From NCBI GenBank assembly GCA_025464095.1, contig JAODMF010000001.1, positions 1 to 64,000 of the forward strand: a stretch of 64,000 bases of DNA, read 5' to 3'. Shown piece after piece: positions 33,374 through 42,220 of this stretch; the stretch's first letter is position 1; each line of letters starts with the position of its first letter. The notes below the pieces were generated by a model. The model was not told the origin of the DNA and searched no databases. It saw only the letters and a list, made by a program, of their open reading frames with translations. The stretch is from Glaciihabitans sp. (GTDB lineage Bacteria > Actinomycetota > Actinomycetes > Actinomycetales > Microbacteriaceae). A program made the position numbers and the translations under genes.

Positions 33374-34516
33374 CTAGTTCGTGGCGATCCAGGCGCTGCC
33401 GTCTGCGGAGCTCGCCTCGACCGCATCCAGCACCCGCTGAACCTGCAGGCCGTCAGCAAAGGATGGCGTCGGCTGCTCGTGGGCGACGATCGCCTCAACG
33501 AAGTCGCGTACCTGGTGTGAGAAGCCGTGCTCGTAGCCGAGAATGTGGCCGGGTGGCCACCATGCCGCCACGTATGGATGCTCCGGCTGGGTCACGCTGA
33601 TTCTGGTGAAACCGCGCGTGCCGGCCTCCGCACTCCCGTCATAGAACTCCAGAAAGTTCTGGTCTTCCATGTCGAACGAGATCGCGCCCGTCGATCCGGA
33701 GACCTCGACGCGGAGCGAATTGCGGCGACCTGTCGCCATCCGACTCGCCTCGAATGTGCCGAGCATGCCGCTGTCGAAGCGTCCCTGAAAGAGCGCGACA
33801 TCGTCCACCGTGACCCGGCCGCGCTCCGAGGAGCCGGCGATCGGCCGATCATTCACGAGCGTCTGCAGGATGCCGCTGACGCTCTGCAGCCGCTGGCCGG
33901 TGATGAACTGCGCAAGGTCGATCGCGTGCGCGCCGATGTCGCCCAGCGCGCCGGAGCCCGCGAGACTCTTGTCCAGTCGCCACACCATCGGCGCGTTCTC
34001 ATCCACTAGCCAGTCCTGCAGGTAGGCGGCGCGCACCTGCCGAAGCTCGCCGATCGCGCCGGACGCAACCAGGTCGCGCGCGTACACGGTCGCCGGCAGG
34101 CGCCTAAAGGTGAAGCCGACCATGGCGAAAACGCCGCGCTCGAAGGCGGCTGCGGCAGCATCCGCCATCTCCTGTGCTTCGGCCGAGGTATTGGCGAGTG
34201 GCTTCTCGCAGAGAACATGCTTGCCCGCGGCGAGGGCGGCGATCGCGATCTCGGCGTGCGAGTCGCCGGGCGTCACGATGTCGATGACATCGATGTCGTC
34301 GCGCGCGATCGCTTCACGCCAGTCGAGCGAGGTCTCTGCCCAGCCCCACTTCCGGGCCGCGGGACCGACGGTCGACGGGTTGCGGCCGACCAGCAGGGCC
34401 ATCTCGGGTGTCGCCGGCAGGTCGTAGAAGCGGGGTGCGACGCGCCAGCCCTGCGAGTGCGCGGCGCCCATGAAACCGTTGCCGATCATGGCGACGCGGA
34501 GGGGAGATTCGGGCAT
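33374..34516 (-). CDS. Gfo/Idh/MocA family oxidoreductase
   Basis: 380 residues. N-terminal NAD(P)-binding motif VAMIGNGFMGAAHSQGW, the EKP motif in LCEKPLANTSAEA, and the C-terminal beta-sheet domain with GDIGAHAIDLAQF (conserved D...H pair). Typical substrates are inositols or sugars. It follows the MFS transporter gene by 8 bases on the same strand, so transport and oxidation of the same compound is a reasonable inference. Confidence 0.9.
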   Translation of the reverse strand: MPESPLRVAMIGNGFMGAAHSQGWRVAPRFYDLPATPEMALLVGRNPSTVGPAARKWGWAETSLDWREAIARDDIDVIDIVTPGDSHAEIAIAALAAGKHVLCEKPLANTSAEAQEMADAAAAAFERGVFAMVGFTFRRLPATVYARDLVASGAIGELRQVRAAYLQDWLVDENAPMVWRLDKSLAGSGALGDIGAHAIDLAQFITGQRLQSVSGILQTLVNDRPIAGSSERGRVTVDDVALFQGRFDSGMLGTFEASRMATGRRNSLRVEVSGSTGAISFDMEDQNFLEFYDGSAEAGTRGFTRISVTQPEHPYVAAWWPPGHILGYEHGFSHQVRDFVEAIVAHEQPTPSFADGLQVQRVLDAVEASSADGSAWIATN

Positions 34517-34524
34517 GGGGATCC

Positions 34525-35775
34525 TTACCGCTTGGTGGGGTGAGGCACGTACTTGGGAACATACCGCAGCAGGATTCCGGCGCCGATCAGTCCCAACACG
34601 CCCATCACGCCGCTCGCGATCGCGATGGACGCGACGGCAGTGAGTGCCGCGACGAGGAGCGGCGCCGCTGCGCCTCCGAGGTCGCCGGTGAATCGCCAGG
34701 CGCCGAGGAAGGGCGCGGGGTTTCGCTTGTCGGCGAGGTCAGCACCGAGCGTCATCAGGATGCCGCTGCCGACGCCGTTCGCGATGGACATGAACATCGC
34801 CACCGTGATGAACCAGACGACGTTGCTGGGCAGGTCGTGGCTGAAGGCGAGGGCGAGATGCCCGATTCCCAGCCCGATCATGGAGGGCAGCGCGCTCGCA
34901 AGCCGACCCCAGCGATCCATGATCTGGCCGCTCGCGTAGAACAGGGCGAAGTCGATCGCGCCGGCGATACCGATGATGAGTGCGGTGCTGCTGTCGTTGA
35001 GCGCGATGCTCACCGCCCAGAGCGGCAGGATCACTCCACGGCTTGACCGCAGGGCGCCGATGAGGGCAGCACCGGTGCCGAGCTTCAGAAGCACACCGCG
35101 GTTGCGCCAGATCGTTGCGAACAGGCCGTGCGACTCCTCTGCGACGAACTCGCGTCCCTCGGTCGCCTGCTTCAGGGGCGCCCGCGCCGAGTTGAAGGTC
35201 GCCGTCGGATCCTTCAGCAGCAACAGCACGATCGCGGCCCCGAAGCATCCGACCACGTCCACCCAGAACACCGCAGAGGTCGAACCGGTGAGCTGGATGA
35301 CGCCCGCAGCCAGCAGCGGACCCACGAAGTACCCGAGGCGGAACGTTCCACCAAGCGTCGACAGCGCCCGCGCGCGATGGCTCTGCGGCACATAGCTCGT
35401 CATGAAGGCGTGTCGCGCGAGAGCGAAGACCGCGGTTGCGAGTCCGACCAGGAAGATGCCGATTCCGAGGAGCAGCGGGCTGGGAGCGAAGACGGCGACC
35501 AGGAGGCCGAGCACGGCGACGAGGGCCGCGCCGATCATCGCGGTTCGTTCCCCGATGCGCGCGACGAGCCACCCGCTCGGAATGTCGCCGACCAGTTCGC
35601 CGATCATGATCATCCCGGCGATAAGGCCGGCAATGGCCAGGTTCGAGCCGAGGTGCGTGGCCGCGTGCGGAATGATCGGGATGATCGCGCCCTCGCCGGT
35701 CGAGAAAAGCAATGTCGGCAGGAAGGCGGGGAGTGCGATTGAACGCCAGCGGAACGGCCGCTCTTCGGTACTCAT
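34525..35775 (-). CDS. MFS transporter
   Basis: 416 residues, 12 predicted helices, with the MFS loop 2-3 motif GWLVARIGERTAM. It begins at ATG 35775 (MSTEERPF); the upstream ATG at 35811 adds a polar tail and is less likely. A TAACCT -10-like box lies 8 bases upstream on the minus strand. First gene of a two-gene unit with the Gfo/Idh/MocA oxidoreductase. Confidence 0.88.
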   Translation of the reverse strand: MSTEERPFRWRSIALPAFLPTLLFSTGEGAIIPIIPHAATHLGSNLAIAGLIAGMIMIGELVGDIPSGWLVARIGERTAMIGAALVAVLGLLVAVFAPSPLLLGIGIFLVGLATAVFALARHAFMTSYVPQSHRARALSTLGGTFRLGYFVGPLLAAGVIQLTGSTSAVFWVDVVGCFGAAIVLLLLKDPTATFNSARAPLKQATEGREFVAEESHGLFATIWRNRGVLLKLGTGAALIGALRSSRGVILPLWAVSIALNDSSTALIIGIAGAIDFALFYASGQIMDRWGRLASALPSMIGLGIGHLALAFSHDLPSNVVWFITVAMFMSIANGVGSGILMTLGADLADKRNPAPFLGAWRFTGDLGGAAAPLLVAALTAVASIAIASGVMGVLGLIGAGILLRYVPKYVPHPTKR

Positions 35776-35822
35776 CGCTACCAAGGTTATCGGCGAAAAC
35801 CGGCACCGCATGCCAGCCCAAC

Positions 35823-35828
35823 TAGACT
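35823..35828 (+). promoter_or_regulatory. Candidate -10 box TAGACT of prfB
   Basis: TAGACT ends 9 bases before ATG 35838; the 5' leader would be about 2-3 bases. Confidence 0.5.
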
Positions 35829-35837
35829 GGCCTCGAC

Positions 35838-36944
35838 ATGATCGACCTTGATATTTCTGAGCAGATTGCTGCGCTTCGGTCGACGTTCGGTGACATTCGA
35901 GCCGTCGTCGGCGTGGAAAAACTCACCGCGGAGATCGCTCGGCTGAGCGAGCAGGCCGGCGTTCCCGACCTGTGGGACGACACCGAGAAGGCCCAGAAGA
36001 TCACCAGCGACCTCAGCCACCGGCAGGCCGAGCTGGCCAAGATCGAAAGCATCGAGAGTCGTCTGGACGACCTCGAGGTGCTGGTCGAGCTCGCGAACGA
36101 AGCCGGGGACGAGGACTCCGTCAAGGAGGCTCGCGAGGAGCTGGTCAGCATCCAGAAGGTGCTCGGCGACCTCGAGGTGCAGACGCTGCTCAATGGCGAA
36201 TTCGACGCGAGGGCCGCTGTGGTCACCATTCGCGCGGGCGCCGGGGGAGTGGATGCGGCGGACTTCGCCGAGATGTTGATGCGCATGTACCTCCGCTGGG
36301 CCGAGCAGCACAAGTTCTCGGCGACCGTGCTGGACACCAGCTACGCGGAAGAAGCCGGCATCAAGTCGGCGACCATCGAGATCGACGCGCCGTACGCGTT
36401 CGGAACGCTGAGCGTTGAGGCCGGCACCCACCGGCTCGTGCGCATGAGCCCCTTCAACTCCGCGGGCAAGCGCCAGACCAGCTTCGCCGCGGTCGAAGTC
36501 GTGCCGCTGATCGAGCAGACCGACTCGATCGACGTTCCGGACAGCGATATTCGCGTGGATGTCTTCCGCTCCAGCGGCCCCGGGGGCCAGTCGGTCAACA
36601 CCACCGACTCCGCGGTTCGCATCACGCACATCCCCACGGGCACGGTCGTGTCGATGCAGAACGAGAAGAGCCAGATCCAGAACAGGGCGGCCGCGATGCG
36701 CGTGCTGCAGTCGCGGCTCATGCTGATCGAGCGCGAGCGCGAGGCGGCCCAGAAGAAGGAGCTCGCCGGCGTAATCACGGCGAGCTGGGGCGACCAGATC
36801 CGCAGCTATGTCCTGGCGCCGTACCAAATGGTCAAAGACCTGCGCACCGAGTACGAGGTGAATAACCCGTCGAACGTTTTCGACGGCGACCTCGACGGCT
36901 TCATCAACGCCGGCATCCGCTGGCGCAAGCGCGCGATCGAGTAA
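35838..36944 (+). CDS. prfB: Peptide chain release factor 2
   Basis: 368 residues. Recognises UGA and UAA stop codons and triggers peptide release. The peptidyl-hydrolysis motif GGQ is at residues 249-251 ([10 protein letters not shown]), and the stop-codon-reading motif SPF is in [16 protein letters not shown]. The frame is continuous, without the programmed +1 shift known from many other bacteria, as is usual in actinobacteria. Heads the order prfB-ftsE-ftsX-smpB. The 3' end including the stop is followed by a near copy of itself. Confidence 0.97.
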   Translation: MIDLDISEQIAALRSTFGDIRAVVGVEKLTAEIARLSEQAGVPDLWDDTEKAQKITSDLSHRQAELAKIESIESRLDDLEVLVELANEAGDEDSVKEAREELVSIQKVLGDLEVQTLLNGEFDARAAVVTIRAGAGGVDAADFAEMLMRMYLRWAEQHKFSATVLDTSYAEEAGIKSATIEIDAPYAFGTLSVEAGTHRLVRMSPFNSAGKRQTSFAAVEVVPLIEQTDSIDVPDSDIRVDVFRSSGPGGQSVNTTDSAVRITHIPTGTVVSMQNEKSQIQNRAAAMRVLQSRLMLIEREREAAQKKELAGVITASWGDQIRSYVLAPYQMVKDLRTEYEVNNPSNVFDGDLDGFINAGIRWRKRAIE

Positions 36945-36965
36945 TCGCAAGCGCGATCGAGTAAT
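36924..36965. repeat. Tandem microduplication across the prfB stop codon
   Basis: CGCAAGCGCGCGATCGAGTAAT (36924-36945, contains the TAA) is directly followed by the same sequence lacking one CG pair (36946-36965). The second copy lies outside the coding frame. Confidence 0.9.
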
Positions 36966-37037
36966 ACCGCCGCGCGGAGCCAACCTGTGAGAAACGGCTC
37001 CGGGAGTGTCGCTGCGGGTATCCGCAACCAGCGTCTT

Positions 37038-37043
37038 TAGGCT
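37038..37043 (+). promoter_or_regulatory. Candidate -10 box TAGGCT of ftsE
   Basis: TAGGCT ends 9 bases before ATG 37053; a very short leader is expected. Confidence 0.45.
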
Positions 37044-37052
37044 CCTAATGTC

Positions 37053-37790
37053 ATGATCAGGTTTGATGCAGTCACCAAGTCATATGCGAACAATTCGCGA
37101 CCCGCGCTGAACAGCGTCAGTCTCGAGATCCTCAAGGGGGAGTTCGTCTTCCTCGTCGGTGCGTCCGGCTCCGGCAAGTCGAGTTTTCTCCGGCTCGTGC
37201 TGAAAGAGGAGAAGCCCACCAAGGGCGACATCCACGTACTCGGTCAACAGCTGAACACGATGCCGAGTCGCAAGGTGCCGTACTTTCGCCGCAACCTCGG
37301 TGTGGTGTTCCAGGATTTCCGGCTGCTGCCGCAGAAGACGGTCTACGACAACGTGGCCTTCACGCTGCAGGTCATCGGCAGGAGCAAGGGCTTCATCCAG
37401 GAGGCCGTGCCCGACACGCTCAAGATGGTGGGGCTGGCCGGCAAATCGGGGCGGTTCCCGCATGAACTCTCCGGCGGCGAGCAGCAGCGGGTCGCCATTG
37501 CCCGCGCCATCGTGAACAAGCCGGCCATCCTGCTCGCGGATGAGCCGACCGGAAACCTCGACCCCCAGACCAGCGCGGGCATCATGACACTGCTCGAGCG
37601 CATCAACATGGGCGGCACGACCGTGATCATGGCCACTCACGACGCCGGCATCGTCGACCAGATGCAGCGTCGAGTGATCGAGCTGATCAGCGGGCAGATC
37701 GTGCGCGACGAGCGCGGAGGGGGATACCAGACGCAGGCCATCCCGATTCAGGGCTTCGGGCTTGCCCCAGCGGCGGGAGTTGCCCAGTGA
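37053..37790 (+). CDS. ftsE: Cell division ATPase FtsE
   Basis: 245 residues. Walker [11 protein letters not shown]-loop [17 protein letters not shown], signature LSGGEQQRV, Walker [14 protein letters not shown] and His switch ATHDAGIV. With FtsX it activates peptidoglycan hydrolases at the septum. It overlaps ftsX by 4 bases. The C-terminal 25-residue tail is polar and Gly/Gln rich. Confidence 0.96.
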   Translation: MIRFDAVTKSYANNSRPALNSVSLEILKGEFVFLVGASGSGKSSFLRLVLKEEKPTKGDIHVLGQQLNTMPSRKVPYFRRNLGVVFQDFRLLPQKTVYDNVAFTLQVIGRSKGFIQEAVPDTLKMVGLAGKSGRFPHELSGGEQQRVAIARAIVNKPAILLADEPTGNLDPQTSAGIMTLLERINMGGTTVIMATHDAGIVDQMQRRVIELISGQIVRDERGGGYQTQAIPIQGFGLAPAAGVAQ

Positions 37791-38704
37791 GACTCGGACT
37801 TGTCCTCGGCGAAGCGGGCCAGGGCCTTCGCCGCAACATCTCGATGGTCATCTCCGTGGTTCTGGTCACGTTCATTTCGCTGACCTTCGTCGGAGCCGCG
37901 ATCCTGCTGCAGTTCCAGATCGGGCAGATGAAGGGGTACTGGTACGACAAGGCCCAGGTCGCCGTCTACCTGTGCACCGCCACCGAGACCGGCGGCAACT
38001 GTGCCCAGGCCGAGGCGACACAGGACCAGAAGGATGCCGTCGCGGCCCAGCTGAACTCGCCGACCCTGAAGCCGTACGTGAAGAAGTACTACTTCCAGAG
38101 CCACCAGCAGGCGTACGACATCTTCAAGAAGCAGTTCTCCAACAGCACGCTCGCCGGTTTTGCCACCCCCGCGATGCTGAACGAGGCCTACATGGTGAAC
38201 CTCAACGATCCCGGCCAGGCCGAGATTCTCGTTGACAGTCTGAAGGCGCTTCCGGGAGTCAATGAAGTCGTCGACCAGCGTTCCTATCTCGACCAGATCT
38301 TCGCGGTGTTGAACGCCGCCAGCATCACCGCGATCGGTCTCGCGAGTCTCATGCTGGTAGCGGCCGCCCTGCTGATCGCTACGACCATCCGTCTGAGCGC
38401 GTTCAGTCGACGGCGAGAGCTCGGCATCATGCGGCTGGTTGGCGCATCCAATCGATTCATACAAACGCCGTTCATTCTCGAGGGCGTGATCTCATCGCTC
38501 ATCGGGTCGGTGTTGGCTGGAGGGGCGATCCTTGCGATCGTGCAGTTCTTTGTGAAGGGCTACCTCGGCGCATCCATCGGCACCACAACGCAGCTCGTGG
38601 ACATGAATGACGCCTACGTGGTGGTGCCGATCCTGATCATCCTCGGCGCGGTTCTCGCTGCGGCATCCGCCGGTGCCGCGATTAACCGCTACCTGAAGGT
38701 CTGA
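37787..38704 (+). CDS. ftsX: Cell division protein FtsX
   Basis: 305 residues with four transmembrane helices: one at the N-terminus ([20 protein letters not shown]), a large extracellular loop (about 50-170), then three helices in the C-terminal half ([53 protein letters not shown]). The loop binds wall hydrolases in related bacteria. GTG 37787 overlaps ftsE. Confidence 0.95.
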   Translation: MRLGLVLGEAGQGLRRNISMVISVVLVTFISLTFVGAAILLQFQIGQMKGYWYDKAQVAVYLCTATETGGNCAQAEATQDQKDAVAAQLNSPTLKPYVKKYYFQSHQQAYDIFKKQFSNSTLAGFATPAMLNEAYMVNLNDPGQAEILVDSLKALPGVNEVVDQRSYLDQIFAVLNAASITAIGLASLMLVAAALLIATTIRLSAFSRRRELGIMRLVGASNRFIQTPFILEGVISSLIGSVLAGGAILAIVQFFVKGYLGASIGTTTQLVDMNDAYVVVPILIILGAVLAAASAGAAINRYLKV

Positions 38705-38731
38705 CTTTTTCCCGCTGGGGAAGAATCTGGC

Positions 38732-38737
38732 TAGACT
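38732..38737 (+). promoter_or_regulatory. Candidate -10 box TAGACT of smpB
   Basis: TAGACT predicts a start near 38744. The leader would then begin with a hairpin, GCCCGA-agttcg-TCGGGC (38746-38763, extendable by one T-A pair), before the AGGAG ribosome site at 38773-38777. Confidence 0.5.
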
Positions 38738-38782
38738 AAACGGCTGCCCGAAGTTCGTCGGGCACCGAAATCAGGAGTGACC

Positions 38783-39259
38783 GTGCCCAGGGAACGTGGC
38801 CAGAAAGTCGTGGCCACCAATCGCAAAGCCCGCCACGACTACACCATCGAAGACACCTACGAGGCCGGCCTGGTTCTCACGGGGACCGAGGTGAAGTCGC
38901 TGCGGGCTGGACGTGCATCCCTCGTCGACGGGTATGCGTTCGTCGAATACGGCGAGGCCTGGCTGGATGCCGTGCACATTCCCGAGTACAACCAGGGCAC
39001 CTGGAACAACCACCCTCCGCGCCGCAAGCGCAAACTCCTGCTGCACAAGCAGCAGATTCTGAAGATCCATAACAAGGTCAAGGAGGGCGGCTACACGCTG
39101 GTGCCGCTCTCGATCTACTTTCTCGACGGCAACGCGAAGGTGGAACTCGCGGTCGCCAAGGGCAAGAAGGAATACGACAAGCGCCAGACACTTCGTGAGC
39201 GCCAGGACAAGCGCGATGCCGATCGTGCGATGGCGTCGCATAACCATCTCGGGGAGTAG
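38783..39259 (+). CDS. smpB: SsrA-binding protein SmpB
   Basis: 158 residues. Carries tmRNA to stalled ribosomes. Signature: [29 protein letters not shown] and the C-terminal basic tail [16 protein letters not shown] prefer GTG 38783, as AGGAG is 5 bases upstream; GTG 38777 overlaps that site. The tmRNA gene is 2.4 kb downstream. Confidence 0.96.
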   Translation: MPRERGQKVVATNRKARHDYTIEDTYEAGLVLTGTEVKSLRAGRASLVDGYAFVEYGEAWLDAVHIPEYNQGTWNNHPPRRKRKLLLHKQQILKIHNKVKEGGYTLVPLSIYFLDGNAKVELAVAKGKKEYDKRQTLRERQDKRDADRAMASHNHLGE

Positions 39260-39262
39260 CCG

Positions 39263-39700
39263 ATGAGCTTCGGAAGCATTGCCGCACGGGCGGAGCTGGA
39301 TGCCGTCGGCGTTGAGCGCTTCACCGAGCGCGATTACCGGCCGGGCCTGGTGACGCACGTCGTGCTGTTCCGCTTCGCGGCGGACGCGACATCCGATGAC
39401 ATCGCCGAGGTCGGTCGGCGTTTCCACGCGCTCGCGGCCACCACGCGCGCGGACGGCGAGCCGTACATCCTCTCGGTCGTCAGCGGAGAGCAGCAGAGCT
39501 CAGAAGATGCAGGCCACGGCTTCCAATGGGCCTTTGCGGTTGGCTTTGCCTCGTTCGGCGACCGCAACTACTACATCGGCCGACCGGTGGTCGAGGCGCC
39601 CGGGTTCTACGACGAGGAACACGACGGATTCAAATCCTGGGTGGGACCGTTCCTCGCGCCGGGCGACGACGGCGTGCTGGTTTTCGACTTCCAGAGCTAA
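39263..39700 (+). CDS. Dabb-domain (stress-responsive A/B barrel) protein
   Basis: 145 residues. The C-terminal hundred residues match the dimeric alpha/beta-barrel pattern: LVTHVVLFRFAADATSDDIAE at the first strand and FASFGDRNYYIGRP...HDGFKSWVGPFL later. Function of bacterial members is mostly unknown. ATG 39263 is 3 bases after smpB, so it is probably co-transcribed. Confidence 0.85.
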   Translation: MSFGSIAARAELDAVGVERFTERDYRPGLVTHVVLFRFAADATSDDIAEVGRRFHALAATTRADGEPYILSVVSGEQQSSEDAGHGFQWAFAVGFASFGDRNYYIGRPVVEAPGFYDEEHDGFKSWVGPFLAPGDDGVLVFDFQS

Positions 39701-39756
39701 CGCCCATAGGTCCATAACCGGGGTAGCTAAAACCGGCTGGATGCCACAATTAAGCC

Positions 39757-40803
39757 ATGACATACATCGCCGCCGCAGACCGATACGACTCCATGCCCTA
39801 CCGCCGTGTCGGTGCGAGCGGACTGAAGCTGCCCGCCATTTCGCTCGGACTCTGGCAGAACTTCGGCGACGACAAGCCGTTCGAGACGCAGCGCGCCATT
39901 CTTCGCCGCGCCTTCGACCGTGGAATCACGCACTTCGACCTGGCGAACAACTACGGGCCCCCCGCCGGTTCCGCCGAGACCAACTTCGGCCGTCACCTGC
40001 GCGAGGACTTCCTGCCCTACCGGGACGAGCTCGTCATTTCGTCGAAGGCCGGCTGGGACATGTGGCCGGGCCCCTACGGTGACCTTGGCTCGCGCAAGTA
40101 CCTGCTCGCGAGTCTCGACCAGAGCCTGGGCCGACTCGGCCTCGACTACGTCGACATCTTCTACAGCCACCGCCCCGACCCGGAGACTCCGCTGGAGGAG
40201 ACCATGGGAGCGCTGGCGACCGCGGTGAAATCGGGCCGCGCGCTGTATGCGGGCATTTCGTCATACTCGCCGGCCAAGACCATCGAGGCTGCGGGCATCC
40301 TGAAGGACCTCGGCGTTCCGCTGCTCATTCACCAGCCGTCGTATTCGATGATCAACCGCTGGACCGAGCGCGGCGAGCCCAACCTTTACGAAGCTCTCGA
40401 CACGGTCGGCGCAGGTTCCATCGCGTTCACTCCGCTCGCACAGGGCGTGCTGACGAGCCGCTACCTCGGCGGCATTCCCGCGGGCTCCCGGGCCGCGCTG
40501 GACGGTTCACTCTCGCGGTCGCACCTGTCGGACGAGAATCTCGAGCGCGTGCGCCAGCTCAACGAGATCGCCGGCTCACGCGGCCAGTCACTCGCTCAGA
40601 TGGCCATCGCGTGGGTGCTGCGCGACCAGAAGAACACGTCGTCCGTCACGTCTGCGCTGCTCGGGGCATCCAGCGTTGCCCAGCTGGATGAGAACCTCGG
40701 TGCGCTCGAGAACCTGGCATTCACGGACGCTGAGCTCGCCAGCATCGACGAGTTCGCGGTCGACTCCGGCGTCAACCTGTGGCAGGAGCAGTCGGAGCTG
40801 TAG
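39757..40803 (+). CDS. Aldo/keto reductase (YghZ/AKR14-like)
   Basis: 348 residues. NADPH-dependent reductase of the group that includes E. coli YghZ (L-glyceraldehyde 3-phosphate reductase) and the potassium-channel beta subunits. Catalytic tetrad residues are visible: Asp in FDLANNYGPP with Tyr, Lys in ISSKAGW and His in FYSHRPDP. The NADP-binding C-terminus reads SVTSALLGASS. Monocistronic; no regulatory site identified. Confidence 0.9.
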   Translation: MTYIAAADRYDSMPYRRVGASGLKLPAISLGLWQNFGDDKPFETQRAILRRAFDRGITHFDLANNYGPPAGSAETNFGRHLREDFLPYRDELVISSKAGWDMWPGPYGDLGSRKYLLASLDQSLGRLGLDYVDIFYSHRPDPETPLEETMGALATAVKSGRALYAGISSYSPAKTIEAAGILKDLGVPLLIHQPSYSMINRWTERGEPNLYEALDTVGAGSIAFTPLAQGVLTSRYLGGIPAGSRAALDGSLSRSHLSDENLERVRQLNEIAGSRGQSLAQMAIAWVLRDQKNTSSVTSALLGASSVAQLDENLGALENLAFTDAELASIDEFAVDSGVNLWQEQSEL

Positions 40804-40821
40804 GGGACGAGCGAGCGGGCG

Positions 40822-41487
40822 TCAGGATGCGAGGAACCGCGCATCCACGCTCGCGCTTACCTCAATGTGTTCCGGCTTGAACGAGAGCTCACCGCCGCCT
40901 CTGCTGGCCATCAGCCTGCCGTCGTAATCGGAGCCGGTCGTGCTGGACTGGTCGCCGAGCATCCCCGGGTCGGCCAGCGCAATCGCCCGAACGGTGCCGA
41001 GCCCGATGCTCTGCGCGAACACCGTCGCTTTTGAGACGGCATCCTTCACGGCACGGGAACGCACCTCGGCGATGACCGCGGTACGACGCGGATCGGTGAG
41101 TTCCCATTCGATGCCGTCGATGGTGACGCCGTCGAGGGCCGCGACCTCCTCGATCCAGGTCGCGAGTTCAGCGAAATTGCTGATCCGCACGCGAAAGCCG
41201 ACGGATGCGTGAAACACCGGCGCCAACTGCTTTCCCTCGCTGTTCCACGGCTTCGAGCTCCAGACATTGATGGCATCGGACGCCCACCACACGACGGGAC
41301 CCGCCTTCGCCTCGTGTCGGGTTTCAATTCCCCCGCGCACCATCTGCGAAGCGTTCGTGGCACGGTCGAACACCGGCCCGCGCTTCGCGCCCTCGAAGGT
41401 CACGGTGAGCGTGACGAGCGCCCGCTCGGCCGCGTACCGCTCCGTGAACTCGCCCCGCACGGTGATGACTGTTTCCGGTGAAGTCAT
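40822..41487 (-). CDS. SIMPL (DUF541) domain protein
   Basis: 221 residues. The DUF541 pattern is seen at the start (ITVRGEFTERYAAERALVTLTVTFEG) and in the helix RSRAVKDAVSKATVFAQSIGLGTVRAIALADPG. Unlike most members it lacks a signal peptide, so it appears cytoplasmic. Function unknown. Convergent with the aldo/keto reductase. Confidence 0.85.
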   Translation of the reverse strand: MTSPETVITVRGEFTERYAAERALVTLTVTFEGAKRGPVFDRATNASQMVRGGIETRHEAKAGPVVWWASDAINVWSSKPWNSEGKQLAPVFHASVGFRVRISNFAELATWIEEVAALDGVTIDGIEWELTDPRRTAVIAEVRSRAVKDAVSKATVFAQSIGLGTVRAIALADPGMLGDQSSTTGSDYDGRLMASRGGGELSFKPEHIEVSASVDARFLAS

Positions 41488-41607
41488 GATGGTCTCCTTC
41501 GCAACCCGCTCATCCTGACATGCCGCCCGCCGATGCGTGCTGCTCTATGGCAGCGGATGTGCATCCGGCGTACAATGGAGGGCTGCGCAGCCGAAAGGTG
41601 CGCAGGT

Positions 41608-41635
41608 TTGACAACTCAACAGCGTGCGATAGTGA
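41608..41635 (+). promoter_or_regulatory. Candidate ssrA promoter
   Basis: TTGACA (41608-41613) followed by CGATAGTGA; GATAGT (spacing 14) or TAGTGA (spacing 16) could be the -10. A start near 41640 would give a precursor with about 20 extra 5' bases for RNase P to remove. TACAAT at 41571-41576 is another candidate -10. Confidence 0.4.
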
Positions 41636-41660
41636 CCTTCTTCCATCGGAAGAATTGCAT

Positions 41661-42035
41661 GGGGATGATCGGTTTCGACATTGCCTGCAAAACTACGAGA
41701 AGCGGGTCGAGGATGCAGGGTTATCTCGTTAACGCAGCCTGCAAACTATAAGTGCCAATTCAAAGCGCACTGCCTTCGCCCTCGCTGCCTAAGCGAGCGC
41801 ACTAAAGAAGGCCGTCGGTTCGGGAATGCTCTCTACCTGAGCACCGGCGTTATCTAGAGAGATTGCTGCGCAGTTACGCCTTAGGGCTGTGCGGGACTTG
41901 CACTATGGCTGGGCTCGTCGACCTGGATGCTTGTGGCAAAGGTCGGAGCCAAGTAGAACGCTTGCACAAGCTACACCCGTAGAAGGCGTGGAATTACAGC
42001 AGTGGACGGGGGTTCAATTCCCCCCATCTCCACCA
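41661..42035 (+). ncRNA. ssrA: Transfer-messenger RNA
   Basis: 375 bases. The 5' end GGGGATGATCGGTTTCGAC and the 3' end GTTCAATTCCCCCCATCTCCACCA form the tRNA-like domain: GGGGATG pairs with CATCTCC, and CCA is encoded. The tag frame GCC...TAA (41754-41792) encodes ANSKRTAFALAA, ending in the usual ALAA degradation signal. Partner of SmpB. Confidence 0.97.
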
Positions 42036-42075
42036 TCGGTCACTATCGCACGCTGTTGACTCACCCTCCCCCCAT

Positions 42076-42137
42076 CCCCGAGTTGTCGCATATCGACCCA
42101 AAACCCCGAGTTTCGAGCGGTTTGTGACAACTCGGGG
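42076..42137. repeat. 12-base inverted repeat downstream of ssrA
   Basis: CCCCGAGTTGTC (42076-42087) and GACAACTCGGGG (42126-42137) are perfect complements separated by 38 bases; a partial third copy, CCCCGAGTTTCGAG, lies in the loop. Flanks extend the match with ATCC/GGAT if one C is bulged. Confidence 0.85.
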
Positions 42138-42145
42138 GATGAGGA

Positions 42146-42177
42146 AAGGCCCCGCACTCCTGGGAGTGCGGGGCCTT
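42146..42177. terminator. Strong bidirectional terminator
   Basis: AAGGCCCCGCACTC (42146-42159) pairs perfectly over 14 bases with GAGTGCGGGGCCTT (42164-42177), loop CTGG. On the minus strand it is followed by TTTCCTC. It sits downstream of both ssrA (plus) and the sugar permease gene (minus). Confidence 0.85.
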
Positions 42178-42187
42178 CTCTCGTGCT

Positions 42188-42220
42188 GAGTACTACAGGC
42201 GGGCGAGTACTACAGGCGGG
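42188..42220. repeat. Tandem microduplication across the permease stop codon
   Basis: GAGTACTACAGGCGGG occurs at 42188-42203 and again at 42205-42220 (17-base period). The second copy covers the last codons of the minus-strand permease; the first lies just past its stop. Confidence 0.9.

Noticed and set aside
35838..36000. Programmed frameshift in prfB
   Set aside because: The RF2 frame is continuous from ATG 35838 and no in-frame UGA is present near the start.
37053..38704. Idea that ftsE-ftsX belong to a macrolide or lipoprotein exporter
   Set aside because: FtsE and FtsX motifs, topology and the prfB/smpB neighbours fit the cell-division pair.
39396..40082. 228-codon ORF overlapping Dabb and aldo/keto reductase genes
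   Set aside because: Arg/Ser/Thr-rich shadow frame without motifs, spanning two well supported genes.
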